Source: Aequorivita marisscotiae (GTDB taxonomy: Bacteria > Bacteroidota > Bacteroidia > Flavobacteriales > Flavobacteriaceae). From it: a DNA stretch of 64,000 nucleotides. Made by a program: the position numbers and the translations under genes. Positions 55,436-64,000 of this stretch are shown piece after piece. The notes beneath the pieces were generated by a model. It saw only the letters and a program-made list of their open reading frames with translations. It searched no databases and was not told the DNA's origin. The stretch covers positions 1,922,001 to 1,986,000 of the forward strand of contig NZ_CP122379.1 in assembly GCF_029814825.1 (NCBI RefSeq), in the 5' to 3' direction. Position 1 is the first letter of the stretch. Each line of letters begins with the position of its first letter.

Positions 55436-56362
55436 TTATTTTTTAATAAAATCGCTAATAATACTAATTAATTTAGGCATTACCGGCAGGTTATAAATAT
55501 TATACGACTTGCTGTTCTCCAGGTCGTTACCTTCAATTTCTTTAAAGATATGGTTCATCTTGGGAATAATTTCATATTTGGCATCGGGCTTAGCAGTCTT
55601 TAGTAATTCTGCTTCCGAAAGTTGAACCTGAATATCTTTTTCACCATTAATAAGTAAAACGGGAATCTTCAATTTTTGAATTTCTATTTTGGGATTGTAC
55701 TGCATCCAAGTATAAATAAAAGGCTGAATTTCCTTTCGAAAAATTGAAGCCAATCCAGGACTGTAATTAGACGCCACACCATTGGCCCGAAGATCATCGA
55801 ATGAAGAACGGGCATTATCAACCAAGCCTGGTGCTTGCTCCGCTAGTTGCGCTACAATTACGTCATCAATTTCCTGCCCCGCACCAGCTATAGAAATAAA
55901 TCCGGCAGCGCCATTTTGTGCAGCTATCATTCCTACGAGCGACCCTTGACCGTGCCCAATGATATATATTTTTGAAAATCGTGGATCTTTTTTGAAATAT
56001 TCAAGAATGGCAATTGCATCAGTAATAAAATCGTCAAATTGAATGTTTCTTTCGTTTAGCGCCCGGCTCTTCATTTGTTTTACAATTCTTTTATCGTATC
56101 TAAACGAAGCAATTTGGTTTTGGTAAAGGCCTTCGGCTAAATATTTTAAAGCATTGTTTACCATCATTTGTTGGTTTCCGTTTCTATCCGTGGGACCGCT
56201 ATCACCAACAATAATAGCTAATACCGGTTCTTCAATATTTTCAGGAACCATTAACGTTCCATCAATAAGAGGTGTAATGCTAAGATTTTCGGTATGGTAT
56301 TTATTAGTTTGGGCATTAACTATTCCTATAAAAAGAAGGAAAAAAAATAAACAATGTTTCAT
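55436..56362 (-). CDS. Secreted alpha/beta hydrolase-fold protein lacking the nucleophile serine
   Basis: 308 residues with a signal peptide (about 1-18, ending IVNAQ). The fold is recognisable: strand LAIIVGDSGPTDRNGN, the nucleophile elbow, and later ILLINGEKDIQVQLSEA (acid) and IPKMNHIFKE (histidine). The elbow reads IIGHGQGSLVG, where relatives normally have GHSxGS. Residue 138 is Gly (codon GGT on the minus strand, 55951-55949), one base from AGT Ser. So the catalytic serine is absent while the Asp and His candidates remain. It may be inactive, use the next Ser (141), or carry a sequencing error. Start ATG 56362. Confidence 0.8.
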   Translation of the reverse strand: MKHCLFFFLLFIGIVNAQTNKYHTENLSITPLIDGTLMVPENIEEPVLAIIVGDSGPTDRNGNQQMMVNNALKYLAEGLYQNQIASFRYDKRIVKQMKSRALNERNIQFDDFITDAIAILEYFKKDPRFSKIYIIGHGQGSLVGMIAAQNGAAGFISIAGAGQEIDDVIVAQLAEQAPGLVDNARSSFDDLRANGVASNYSPGLASIFRKEIQPFIYTWMQYNPKIEIQKLKIPVLLINGEKDIQVQLSEAELLKTAKPDAKYEIIPKMNHIFKEIEGNDLENSKSYNIYNLPVMPKLISIISDFIKK

Positions 56363-56554
56363 TTTAATGGGTGTTTTTACACGTTGGTATCATGCGTTTC
56401 TTTAACAAATAAATTCACTTAATATTGCTTTTCAGTTTTATTAAATTATAGTATTTGGGGCTATTTTACAGGTTTTTAAAAGTAGTGAAATGCATCAAAT
56501 AAAAATTATTTTCTTTTTTTAATCGGCAGGAATCACTTTTGAATTTATGGATGC

Positions 56555-56562
56555 TATCTTTG
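56555..56562 (+). promoter_or_regulatory. Candidate -7 element of the S1/P1 nuclease gene
   Basis: TATCTTTG fits TAnnTTTG, 38 bases before the ATG at 56600. The nearest TTG upstream (56539-56541) is too close, so no -33 element is assigned. Confidence 0.5.
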
Positions 56563-56599
56563 CTGCGATTGAAATTGAAATATATAACGACATTTAAAT

Positions 56600-57376
56600 A
56601 TGAAAAAAACAGTTTTAGTTTTGTTGGTAGTATTATTTTCGAACGGACTTTTTGCCTCGGAAGATTGGGGGAAAACAGGTCATCGCGCGGTGGGTGAAAT
56701 TGCCGATGATTACTTGAGTAGAAAAGCCGAAAAGGAAATTTTAAAATTGTTGGATGGCCATTCGTTGGCATTTGTTGCAAATTATGGCGATGATATAAAA
56801 AGCGACCGTAATTTTGATATGTACCGTCCTTGGCACTATGTAAGCTTTCCTTTTGGTGAAAAATACGAAACCTATCCTAAAAGTGAAAAAGGCGATATTA
56901 TTCAAGGCATAAAAAAATGTGTTACTGTTTTAAAAGATAAAAACAGCTCTAAAGAAGACAAGGTTTTTTATCTTAAAATGTTAGTACATTTTATGGGAGA
57001 CCTTCATCAACCATTGCATATTGGTTTGGCCGAAGATAAGGGCGGAAACGATTTTCAGGTTCGTTGGTTTAAGGATGGTACAAATTTACATACGGTATGG
57101 GATTCAAAAATGATTGATTTTTACGATATGTCTTATAGCGAATTAGCCAAGAATACAGATGTGCTTTCAAAGCAACAAATAGAAGCCGTTAAGAAGGGTA
57201 CCGTTATAGATTGGATGTACGAAAGTCGGGAAATTTGCGAAAATATCTATCAAAACACCGAAGTGGGTGAAAAGCTAGGATACAATTATATGTATAAATA
57301 TATGGATGTGTTGCGTTTTCAGCTTCAGAAAGGCGGGATACGATTGGCAACAGTTTTAAACGAAATTTTTAATTAA
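56600..57376 (+). CDS. S1/P1 family zinc-dependent nuclease
   Basis: 258 residues: signal peptide (about 1-19, ending GLFAS) then the catalytic domain. All nine ligands of the trinuclear zinc site can be placed: Trp23 and His28 (DWGKTGHRAVGEIA), an Asp near 64-65, His79 (RPWHYV), His130, Asp134 and His140 (MLVHFMGDLHQPLHIG), and His164 and Asp168 (LHTVWDSKMID). In fungal P1 nuclease the mature N-terminal Trp binds zinc; here two residues (Glu-Asp) may precede it unless trimmed. Likely a periplasmic or secreted nuclease for nucleic-acid or phosphate scavenging. Its stop is 18 bases from the convergent DoxX-like gene. Confidence 0.92.
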   Translation: MKKTVLVLLVVLFSNGLFASEDWGKTGHRAVGEIADDYLSRKAEKEILKLLDGHSLAFVANYGDDIKSDRNFDMYRPWHYVSFPFGEKYETYPKSEKGDIIQGIKKCVTVLKDKNSSKEDKVFYLKMLVHFMGDLHQPLHIGLAEDKGGNDFQVRWFKDGTNLHTVWDSKMIDFYDMSYSELAKNTDVLSKQQIEAVKKGTVIDWMYESREICENIYQNTEVGEKLGYNYMYKYMDVLRFQLQKGGIRLATVLNEIFN

Positions 57377-57394
57377 TTTATAAAGTTGTTTTTA

Positions 57395-57745
57395 CTACGT
57401 ATATAAATACGCCCAGTACATGAGCCCAAGTTGTAGTGGCAATCTAAGAATAAGCAACCATTTTGGAAGTTTTATCGCGGCCTTTTCATTTTGAAGCATA
57501 TAAATATGCACGGGAATAAACGCAAATAGCATTACAATAATACCCCAAGCGGCCTCAATTTGTGTGTTTTTATTAAGCAACATAAATCCGAGTATCATTT
57601 CAATAATACCGCTCAGCACTACGATTGTACCATGTGCAGGAATGTAAGGTGGCAAGACGCGTTCGTAGAGTTTAGGTTTTCGAAAGTGATTCATTCCGGC
57701 AAGCACTAAAAGTACGCCCAGTAAATATTGATGCCAAGGTAACAT
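57395..57745 (-). CDS. DoxX-like four-helix membrane protein
   Basis: 116 residues with four predicted membrane helices. The opening LLGVLLVLAGMNHFRKPKLYERVLPPYIP is typical of DoxX-like small membrane proteins in Bacteroidota. The helices at about 40-58, 66-84 and 96-114 are short and hydrophobic. The function of this subgroup is not known. It is convergent with the S1/P1 nuclease gene and stands alone. Confidence 0.8.
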   Translation of the reverse strand: MLPWHQYLLGVLLVLAGMNHFRKPKLYERVLPPYIPAHGTIVVLSGIIEMILGFMLLNKNTQIEAAWGIIVMLFAFIPVHIYMLQNEKAAIKLPKWLLILRLPLQLGLMYWAYLYT

Positions 57746-57812
57746 AGCTTAATTTTAATTTTTAAAAGTAATCTTTTTGAAACTTTTACCAACCTAGATA
57801 TTCTTAAAAAGT

Positions 57813-57843
57813 GAAAGCCTTTCTATTTTTTAGAAAGGCTTTC
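57813..57843 (-). terminator. Terminator of the type A T9SS protein gene
   Basis: Thirteen-base perfect arms (GAAAGCCTTTCTA and its complement) around five T/A bases. On the minus strand, the direction of the gene at 57872-61948, it is followed by ACTTTTTAAG. It starts 29 bases after that stop and could also work on the other strand, where T's follow too. Confidence 0.85.
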
Positions 57844-57871
57844 TTTTTTAATTACTTATTTATGATAAAAA

Positions 57872-60800
57872 TTAGTCTTTAATCAAGCGCTTAACAGTGC
57901 TTGCTTTTTCACCAATAATCTGTACCATATAAACGCCAGCCGCGAGCGATGAAACATCTACCGCTTTTTCACCCTGCATAGTGCGAAGGTCTATCTGGTT
58001 TACTAATTTTCCGTTTACATCGTAGATCATCATTTTCTCTAGTGAAATGTTGGTCTTGTTTACAAGGTTTACAACATGGCTCGCTGGGTTTGGATATAAT
58101 GCCACGCCAGCTTCTAAAGTGTTTTGATTTACACCAAGAACAGATTCAACTGTAAGCTCAAAGTCACAGCTGGAGGTGTTTCCGTACTCATCGGTAGCGG
58201 TAAAGCTAACAGTGTAAACACCGTCTGGCAATGCCGTTCCTGGAGCAGGATCTTGTGTAGTATCCGTTACGGGATCAGTACAGTTATCGTCAGCGATCGC
58301 TTCGCCAGTTGCAAAGTAATCCGGTACAATATAGAAAATGTTGCCTGGTCCTGGATCTACTGTTTGGTCTGCAGGGCAAGTAAGCACCGGAGCCAATTTG
58401 TCAACCACGTGAACTTCGGCCACACAAGAGGCAAGGTTACCGCTTGTATCGCTTACAAATACAGTTACCATAACTGGGGTTCCTATATCTGCGCAAGTTA
58501 CGGTTGGCACATCTACTGCAATAGTAGCAATGCCACAAGCTTCGTTTATATCAGAAAGCAAACTATAAGGATCGATAGTGGTCGTACCATCTGGTCCTAG
58601 TTCAATTTCTACAACGTTACCCGTGCTAACACCTTCGTAATCTATTTGGAAGTTATCTACACCGGCACCCCAGGCCCAGCCGCCTTCATCGTCGTAAGTA
58701 AAACGAACTTGGAAGTCAGCGTTCATATAAGCGGCCATATCTAAGGCTCCTGAATTGGTCGGATCGGTATCTACATCTACAAATAGTATTTGTTGCCAAG
58801 CTGCGCCATCGTATACTTCTACAGTTAAAGTACCATCACCTGCAAATTCCTGCAAGGCATAATCAAAAGAGATAGATGCCGTTACAGCTGCAGAGATATC
58901 ATAAACTGGAGAAACAAGTGTTACGAGGTTTACTTCACCACTACCTGCCGCATCATCATCAAAGATCGCTGCGTTTGTAGGGAAATCGCCTCCTATTGGC
59001 ATATCGCCCGACCCGAAGGCCCAGTCTGCAGAACCGCTGGTTACCACAGTAGTCCAACCCGTTGGTATGGTAGCATCTTCAAAATCTGTTAATTCTGAAG
59101 TAATGTTTGCAACCCCGCAAGTAATAACTGGCGCTATGTTATCTATAACATTTACTACCGCCATACAGGTAGAAGCGTTTCCACTGGCATCGGTTACGGT
59201 TACTTCAATGATGTTCTCGCCCAAATCTGCGCAAGTGAAATCTAATCCAGAGCCTGCACCGGTAGTATAGTGGATGGTTCCGTTAAAAACACGAGGTGCA
59301 AATATAGGAGTTGTGAAAGGTGTGTTGGAGGCAGCACCTAAACTCATTGACATATCGGCATTGGAATAATTTTGATTGCTTCCATCACCATTGGTGTAAT
59401 AGTGTGAATGTCCGCCATCGAGAACTAAAGCCATTCCGTAAGTAGTGTTTGCACTCAACATCAAAGGAGTTGCCAAAACAGCATTTGAAGGTGCATCTAA
59501 GCCGGCTCCTGTTCCTGTTGCGGTTGCGGCTACAGCTCCCCAAGCACCAGGATTGGACTCATTACCTACATATGTGCCCACAAGCGTATAAATATCTAAA
59601 GTAAACCCTCCCGGATCGGCTGTATTTATATCAATTTCGCTCACTTCCAAATCGGCTGCTCCAACAGTGATGTCAAAATAAACCGCTCCTCCTGGAGATC
59701 CATTATTTCCAGAAGCAAATAGAGAGGTCAATGATCCTGCTGTTCCACCGCCGGTACCACCAGCGGTAATTGTGTATCCACAAGCTTCGTTTACTCCGGT
59801 AACAAGATCGTTAGGGCTAATTGAAGCCACACCGTTTACATCAAGGAAAACATCCAATCCACCGCCAGCGGCAGCTTCATAGGTCAATAGGAAGTTGTCT
59901 ACACCAGCTCCCCAAGCCCAATCGTCTTCATCATCATAAGTATATCGCACTTGGAAGGCTGCATTTACAAACGCAGAAACATCTATATCGCCCGTGTTAA
60001 CAGGATCGGTATCTACATCTACAAATAATATCTGTTGCCAAGCAGCTCCATCCCATACTTCAGCTTCAAATGTTCCTGAACCTGCAAAATCCTGCAATGA
60101 ATAATCAAAAGATAGTTGCACGTTGCTTGCCCCGGTAAGATCGTATGCGGGAGAAAGAAGTCGCGCAAGGTTTGCCGGGCCACTACCTGCTGCATCGTCA
60201 TCAAAAATAGCGGCGTTTGTTGGGAAATCTGCCCCTCCTGGCATATCACCGCTTCCGAATGTCCAATCTTGGCCTCCGGACTCAATTACGGTAGTCCATC
60301 CTGTTGGGATGGTAGCGCCTTCAAAGTCTTCAGATTCTGAAAAAATTCCAAATCCGCCAACACAGAATACCTCTGGTGCAGTTACATCTTGAACGGTAAC
60401 GGTTGAGGTACATGTAGCGGTATTGCCAGCTGCATCGGTAACGGTCATCGTTACGGTATTTGCGCCAACCATTGAACAGTCAAACGAAGATACGTCTAAT
60501 GTCATAGCTGTTATGGCGCAGTTATCGGTAGATCCGTTATCTAGATCGGCAGGAGTGATTGTTGCCATACCGGTTGTTGGGTCAAGGTCTATTGTAATAT
60601 CCTGGCAAACTGCCACAGGATCTTCATCGTCAAGTACAGTAACCATAAAATCGCACGTTTCAGTATTGCCATCGCTATCGGTAACCGAAAGTGTAACCAT
60701 AGTATCACCTACTGGAAAAACACTTCCGCTTGCAGGTGTAGCAACAATATCGCCAGAGATGTTGCCATCTTCATCGTCAAATGCAACACCCGCAAAGTTT

Positions 60801-61948
60801 ACTACAGCGCCACAGGTTCCAGGGTCATTGTTAGCCGTAATGTTTGCAGGACACACTATGGTTGGTGGATTGCCTACCATAGTTATTTCTGTGAAATTAA
60901 TACAGTAACTTAAAAGATTTCCTGAGTCGCCGCCAGAATCATCACAGATACTAAGCGTCCAATTTCCATTTATCGGTTCTCCAGCAAATGTGGCGGCAAA
61001 AGTACCGCCTTCAGCTTGAAACGTACCTGTAAAAGGAGCGGATCCTGTAGTTATACTGGGAGCGCCGTCCATAAATACAGTATTGGTATAATTGTCTCCA
61101 CTGCCTCCATTATCGCTCGATAGATCCAGAGTGGTTCCATTAGGAGAAATCAGTGTAATATCTAAGTCAGAGTCCCAAGAATGGGTTAAATTTATCTCTA
61201 CTGTGTCTAAGGTGTAATCTCCTGATCCTGTACCTATATTACCTGTTGCCGTAACAGCAGCAGGTGAGGTTGTGGGGCCACCAACGCATGGAAAGCCACC
61301 AGTACCAGTAACGGGAATAGGTTGTGGATTACCGGTTCCGCAAGCTGAAATTGGGCCACCGGCCGGCATGTCGCATTTAATAACGCCGCCATTGGGCGCA
61401 AAGCTAAACTGCACACTACAATTTGCTGCTGAACTGGTATTGGTAATTACCACTTCAAACCAACCTGGTTCTACTGTTACAGAGAATGGTTGTGTGTTTG
61501 AAGAACCCACATCTCCCAAATAATTCGTGCCTTGGTTCGCCGGATCGTATGGAGTTGTACTTCCACCTCCAGGTTCTTGGAAAACTAGCGCATGACCATT
61601 GGTAAGGCAGGGACTCGCGCCACTATTTGGGTCAAAATTGATGGTTATACAGGTAGGAGCCACATCAGAATTATAAAAACGAATAGCAGTGTAATTAAAA
61701 GTTGTTGCCGTGTTGAAATCGCCGGGATATACTTTTGATGGACAGGCACTGGCTACAGCATCTCTAAAGATTCTGCCCAATTGAGTTCCAGATCGTACAA
61801 AAAAACCAGATGGCTCTGCCGAGAGTCCAATTTGAGTTTCTATCGGACTGGTCAGATCGTTACAGTCACCTTGTGCAAAGGAACTGGTGTTAAACATAAT
61901 AAGTAGTAAGAAGCTAAGAGCAGCGCTTACAAGATAATTTTTCTTCAT
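57872..61948 (-). CDS. Large secreted multidomain protein with T9SS type A signal
   Basis: 1,358 residues: signal peptide (about 1-25); an unassigned N-terminal domain (to about 195); a proprotein-convertase-P-like beta domain (about 215-355, with THSWDSDLDITLISPNGT and NGNWTLSICDDSGGDSGN); HYR-type domains (CPANITANNDPGTCGAVVNF and the following DDEDPVAVCQDITIDLD); and two copies of a MAM/jelly-roll-like domain (about 535-700 and 935-1100) sharing FGSGDMP, FPTNAAIFDDDAAGSG and AAWQQILFVDVDTDP. A further beta domain lies between them. Another HYR-type domain (about 1190-1275) and a C-terminal type A T9SS signal (ALYPNPASHVVNL ... VYMVQIIGEKASTVKRLIKD) follow. No catalytic triad or metalloprotease motif is seen, so it is probably a structural or adhesive surface protein. 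Confidence 0.88.
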   Translation of the reverse strand: MKKNYLVSAALSFLLLIMFNTSSFAQGDCNDLTSPIETQIGLSAEPSGFFVRSGTQLGRIFRDAVASACPSKVYPGDFNTATTFNYTAIRFYNSDVAPTCITINFDPNSGASPCLTNGHALVFQEPGGGSTTPYDPANQGTNYLGDVGSSNTQPFSVTVEPGWFEVVITNTSSAANCSVQFSFAPNGGVIKCDMPAGGPISACGTGNPQPIPVTGTGGFPCVGGPTTSPAAVTATGNIGTGSGDYTLDTVEINLTHSWDSDLDITLISPNGTTLDLSSDNGGSGDNYTNTVFMDGAPSITTGSAPFTGTFQAEGGTFAATFAGEPINGNWTLSICDDSGGDSGNLLSYCINFTEITMVGNPPTIVCPANITANNDPGTCGAVVNFAGVAFDDEDGNISGDIVATPASGSVFPVGDTMVTLSVTDSDGNTETCDFMVTVLDDEDPVAVCQDITIDLDPTTGMATITPADLDNGSTDNCAITAMTLDVSSFDCSMVGANTVTMTVTDAAGNTATCTSTVTVQDVTAPEVFCVGGFGIFSESEDFEGATIPTGWTTVIESGGQDWTFGSGDMPGGADFPTNAAIFDDDAAGSGPANLARLLSPAYDLTGASNVQLSFDYSLQDFAGSGTFEAEVWDGAAWQQILFVDVDTDPVNTGDIDVSAFVNAAFQVRYTYDDEDDWAWGAGVDNFLLTYEAAAGGGLDVFLDVNGVASISPNDLVTGVNEACGYTITAGGTGGGTAGSLTSLFASGNNGSPGGAVYFDITVGAADLEVSEIDINTADPGGFTLDIYTLVGTYVGNESNPGAWGAVAATATGTGAGLDAPSNAVLATPLMLSANTTYGMALVLDGGHSHYYTNGDGSNQNYSNADMSMSLGAASNTPFTTPIFAPRVFNGTIHYTTGAGSGLDFTCADLGENIIEVTVTDASGNASTCMAVVNVIDNIAPVITCGVANITSELTDFEDATIPTGWTTVVTSGSADWAFGSGDMPIGGDFPTNAAIFDDDAAGSGEVNLVTLVSPVYDISAAVTASISFDYALQEFAGDGTLTVEVYDGAAWQQILFVDVDTDPTNSGALDMAAYMNADFQVRFTYDDEGGWAWGAGVDNFQIDYEGVSTGNVVEIELGPDGTTTIDPYSLLSDINEACGIATIAVDVPTVTCADIGTPVMVTVFVSDTSGNLASCVAEVHVVDKLAPVLTCPADQTVDPGPGNIFYIVPDYFATGEAIADDNCTDPVTDTTQDPAPGTALPDGVYTVSFTATDEYGNTSSCDFELTVESVLGVNQNTLEAGVALYPNPASHVVNLVNKTNISLEKMMIYDVNGKLVNQIDLRTMQGEKAVDVSSLAAGVYMVQIIGEKASTVKRLIKD

Positions 61949-62081
61949 AATTAATAATTATTTATAGTTAGACACATAAAAGTATGTTAATTAATTGAAT
62001 TTATTACTATAATAACCAGATAATTATGCATAATTAAAAAAATTTAATCCAAAGGGTGAGTTATTAGTAATTCACAGAAAC

Positions 62082-62120
62082 AAAAAAAGCCGCTAATGTA
62101 TTATCATTAACGGCTTTTTA
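62082..62120 (-). terminator. Terminator of htpG
   Basis: AAAAAGCCG-C-TAATG and CATTA-A-CGGCTTTTT arms around TATTAT. On the minus strand the stem is followed by a T run. It starts 19 bases after the htpG stop. Confidence 0.88.
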
Positions 62121-62138
62121 AATAATCTTGAAATATTC

Positions 62139-64000
62139 TTATTTAATCATCTCATAACTTCGTTTAATAAACGCTGTAAGCTCTTCACCTTTTAACAAAT
62201 TTTTACTCAGTCTGGCCAAATCCAGAGCCTGATTCACCAAGCGCTCTTTTTTCTTTTCAGTTTTTGTATTTAAGATTTCGCCTACCAATTCGTGATTGGT
62301 GTTTACAATCAAATTATACATTTCAGGGAAACCGCCCATTCCAAACATACCGCCACCACCGGTTTTTTGCATATCCTTCATCCTTCGCATAAATTCTGGC
62401 TCGGTGATAATAAACGGATTTGCATTGCTGTCCATAGCCTCTAATTGTACGCTGAACTTTTCCTTCGGAATAACCCCGTCAAGGAATGTTTTTAAACTTT
62501 CCTTTTCTTCATCAGATAGTTTTGAAATCTGCTCATCGTCTTTTTTGATAAGGTTTTCAACGTGGTCGCTATCTACGCGTACAAACGAAAGTTTCTCTTC
62601 CTTACTTTCTACTTTTTGAAGTAGGTGCGCTACTATAGGCGAATCCAGAAGTAATACTTCGTATCCTTTTTCTTTGGCTGCTTCAATGTAGCTGTGCTGT
62701 TCTTCTTTATTTGAAGCATACAGAATAACGAGATTACCATCTTTATCGGTCTGCGCATCTTTTATCTTTTCCTTCAATTCTGAAAAAGTGAAATACGTAT
62801 CGTTTACCGTTGGGTACAGTGCAAAATCCTGCGCTTTATCAAAGAATTTATCTTCGGTAAGCATTCCGTATTCAATAACTATTTTTATGTCGTTCCATTT
62901 CTTTTCAAAACCTTCGCGGTCATTGTTAAAAAGGCTTTTCAGCTTATCTGCAACTTTGCGGGTAATGTAGCTCGAAATCTTTTTTACCGCCCCATCGGCC
63001 TGTAAATAACTTCGCGAAACGTTTAACGGTATATCCGGACTGTCAATTACTCCGCGTAACATCGTTAAAAATTCAGGAACAATTCCCTCCACATTATCGG
63101 TTACAAAAACCTGGTTTTGGTAGAGCTGTATTTTATCCTTTTGAATGCTCATATCGTTGGTCATCTTCGGGAAATAAAGGATTCCCGTAAGATTGAAAGG
63201 ATAATCAACATTTAGGTGAATGTGGAATAGTGGCTCCTCGAATTGCATGGGATACAATTCTCTGTAAAATGAATTATAATCCTTATCTTCCAATTCAGTG
63301 GGCTGCTTGGTCCACGCTGGGTTAGGATTGTTGATAATATTATCAACTTCCTGAGTAGGCGCTTCGTCTTCTTCTTTTGCACCTTCAGGTTTTGGAAGGG
63401 TTTCCGTTTTGGTTCCGAATTTAATCGGGATAGGCATAAACTTGTTGTACTTCACCAATAATTCACTGATGCGGTTTTCCTCCAAAAATTCGGTAGAATC
63501 ATCGGCAATATGCAGAATTATCTCGGTCCCTCTTTCCTTTTTATCGGCTTTCTCAATAGTAAATTCCGGCGAACCATCGCACGCCCAATGCACTGCGGGC
63601 TCGTCTTTATAACTCTTTGTAATGATTTCTACTTTTTTGGCTACCATAAAAGCCGAATAAAAACCAAGTCCAAAATGCCCGATAATCCCGGCGTCCTTTC
63701 CGTTTTTGTCTTTGTATTTTTCAATGAATTCCTCGGCGCCAGAAAAAGCAATTTCGTTGATGTATTTTTCAACTTCTTCCTTGGTCATCCCAATTCCCTG
63801 ATCTATTATGCGAAGCTGTTTCTTCTTTTTGTCCAACTTTACTTCAATCATCGGATTGCCGTATTCTACCCCTTCGGCTTCGCCAATATTGGCCAAATGC
63901 TTCAGTTTTAGGGTTGCGTCGGTAGCGTTCGAAATTAATTCACGCAGAAATATTTCGTGATCGCTGTACAAAAATTTCTTGATCAGTGGGAAAATATTGT
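62139..64000 (-). CDS. htpG: Chaperone HtpG (Hsp90), 5' end cut by window
   Basis: ATP-dependent chaperone; about 619 codons are visible, missing roughly the first dozen. The frame is open to the window end and its first residues (NIFPLIKKFLYSDHEIFLREL) are internal; TTG at 63971 is a leucine codon. The GHKL ATP site is intact: LISNATDATLK, IIDQGIGMTKEEV and IIGHFGLGFYSAFMVA. The middle domain has the conserved arginine block in IPLNVSRSYLQ, and the C-terminal dimerisation domain ends in AFIKRSYEMIK. A flavobacterial glycine/methionine insert (GGGGMFGMGG) lies near the C-terminal domain. Single gene with its own terminator. Confidence 0.97.
   Translation of the reverse strand, partial: NIFPLIKKFLYSDHEIFLRELISNATDATLKLKHLANIGEAEGVEYGNPMIEVKLDKKKKQLRIIDQGIGMTKEEVEKYINEIAFSGAEEFIEKYKDKNGKDAGIIGHFGLGFYSAFMVAKKVEIITKSYKDEPAVHWACDGSPEFTIEKADKKERGTEIILHIADDSTEFLEENRISELLVKYNKFMPIPIKFGTKTETLPKPEGAKEEDEAPTQEVDNIINNPNPAWTKQPTELEDKDYNSFYRELYPMQFEEPLFHIHLNVDYPFNLTGILYFPKMTNDMSIQKDKIQLYQNQVFVTDNVEGIVPEFLTMLRGVIDSPDIPLNVSRSYLQADGAVKKISSYITRKVADKLKSLFNNDREGFEKKWNDIKIVIEYGMLTEDKFFDKAQDFALYPTVNDTYFTFSELKEKIKDAQTDKDGNLVILYASNKEEQHSYIEAAKEKGYEVLLLDSPIVAHLLQKVESKEEKLSFVRVDSDHVENLIKKDDEQISKLSDEEKESLKTFLDGVIPKEKFSVQLEAMDSNANPFIITEPEFMRRMKDMQKTGGGGMFGMGGFPEMYNLIVNTNHELVGEILNTKTEKKKERLVNQALDLARLSKNLLKGEELTAFIKRSYEMIK

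Noticed and set aside
58124..60908. Plus-strand frames of 60-161 codons opposite the large T9SS protein
   Set aside because: Antisense shadows of a strong coding frame without family resemblance.

Overview
The window looks like a chromosome segment from a gliding or surface-associated marine Flavobacteriaceae (Bacteroidota). The evidence is type IX secretion (T9SS) sorting domains of both type A and type B, PorP/SprF and PorE-like partners, flavobacterial promoters (TTG-N18-TAnnTTTG), start codons that lack Shine-Dalgarno sequences except at rpsU, a low overall GC content, and flavobacterial forms of RpoB, RpoC and HtpG. The genus cannot be read safely from the sequence; an Aequorivita-like organism is only a guess.

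Layout. Bases 1-5158 carry a truncated Na+/alanine symporter, a ComEA-like helix-hairpin-helix protein, an acyl-CoA dehydrogenase and a carboxypeptidase-regulatory-domain protein. Bases 5178-21345 are the translation and transcription core: rpsU with its own promoter and a strong Shine-Dalgarno, a Xer recombinase, a ribosome hibernation factor, tRNA-Thr(TGT), tRNA-Tyr, tRNA-Gly, tRNA-Thr(GGT), tuf, tRNA-Trp, secE, nusG, rplK-rplA-rplJ-rplL, rpoB, rpoC and a DUF3467 gene that ends at a good terminator. The spacers here are unusually rich in small repeats. Three 67-nt copies of a modified tRNA-Tyr 3' end follow tRNA-Tyr, a tRNA-Gly 3' fragment is duplicated, and two covarying 30-nt palindromes flank rpoC.

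Bases 21452-25029 hold a secreted repeat protein with a jelly-roll-like end and, on the opposite strand, prfC (RF3). Bases 25358-51008 look like one large surface-adhesin module: promoter, a small unknown secreted protein, a 6,618-codon type B T9SS adhesin (vWA domain, 14 SprB-like repeats, 14 x 3 cadherin/Ig-like domains, four DUF11-like repeats, CHU_C sorting domain), a PorP/SprF protein, two paralogous PorE-like OmpA proteins, and a terminator. The adhesin array shows two recent tandem expansions, of 1,776 and 2,682 bp. The crossover junction of the second can be placed within about a dozen bases.

Bases 51007-57745 are housekeeping and accessory genes: idi, a 6-pyruvoyl-tetrahydropterin synthase/QueD homologue and manA as a tightly overlapping set, a small flavobacterial protein, a DUF4369 lipoprotein, a DUF819 membrane protein, an alpha/beta hydrolase whose nucleophile serine is replaced by glycine, an S1/P1 nuclease and a DoxX-like protein. 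Bases 57872-61948 encode a second large secreted protein with a type A T9SS signal, and the window ends inside htpG on the minus strand.

The most notable items are the 25-kb T9SS adhesin module with its recombination history, the rpsU Shine-Dalgarno in a genome that otherwise appears not to use them, the tRNA-derived tandem repeats, and the covarying palindromes around rpoC.
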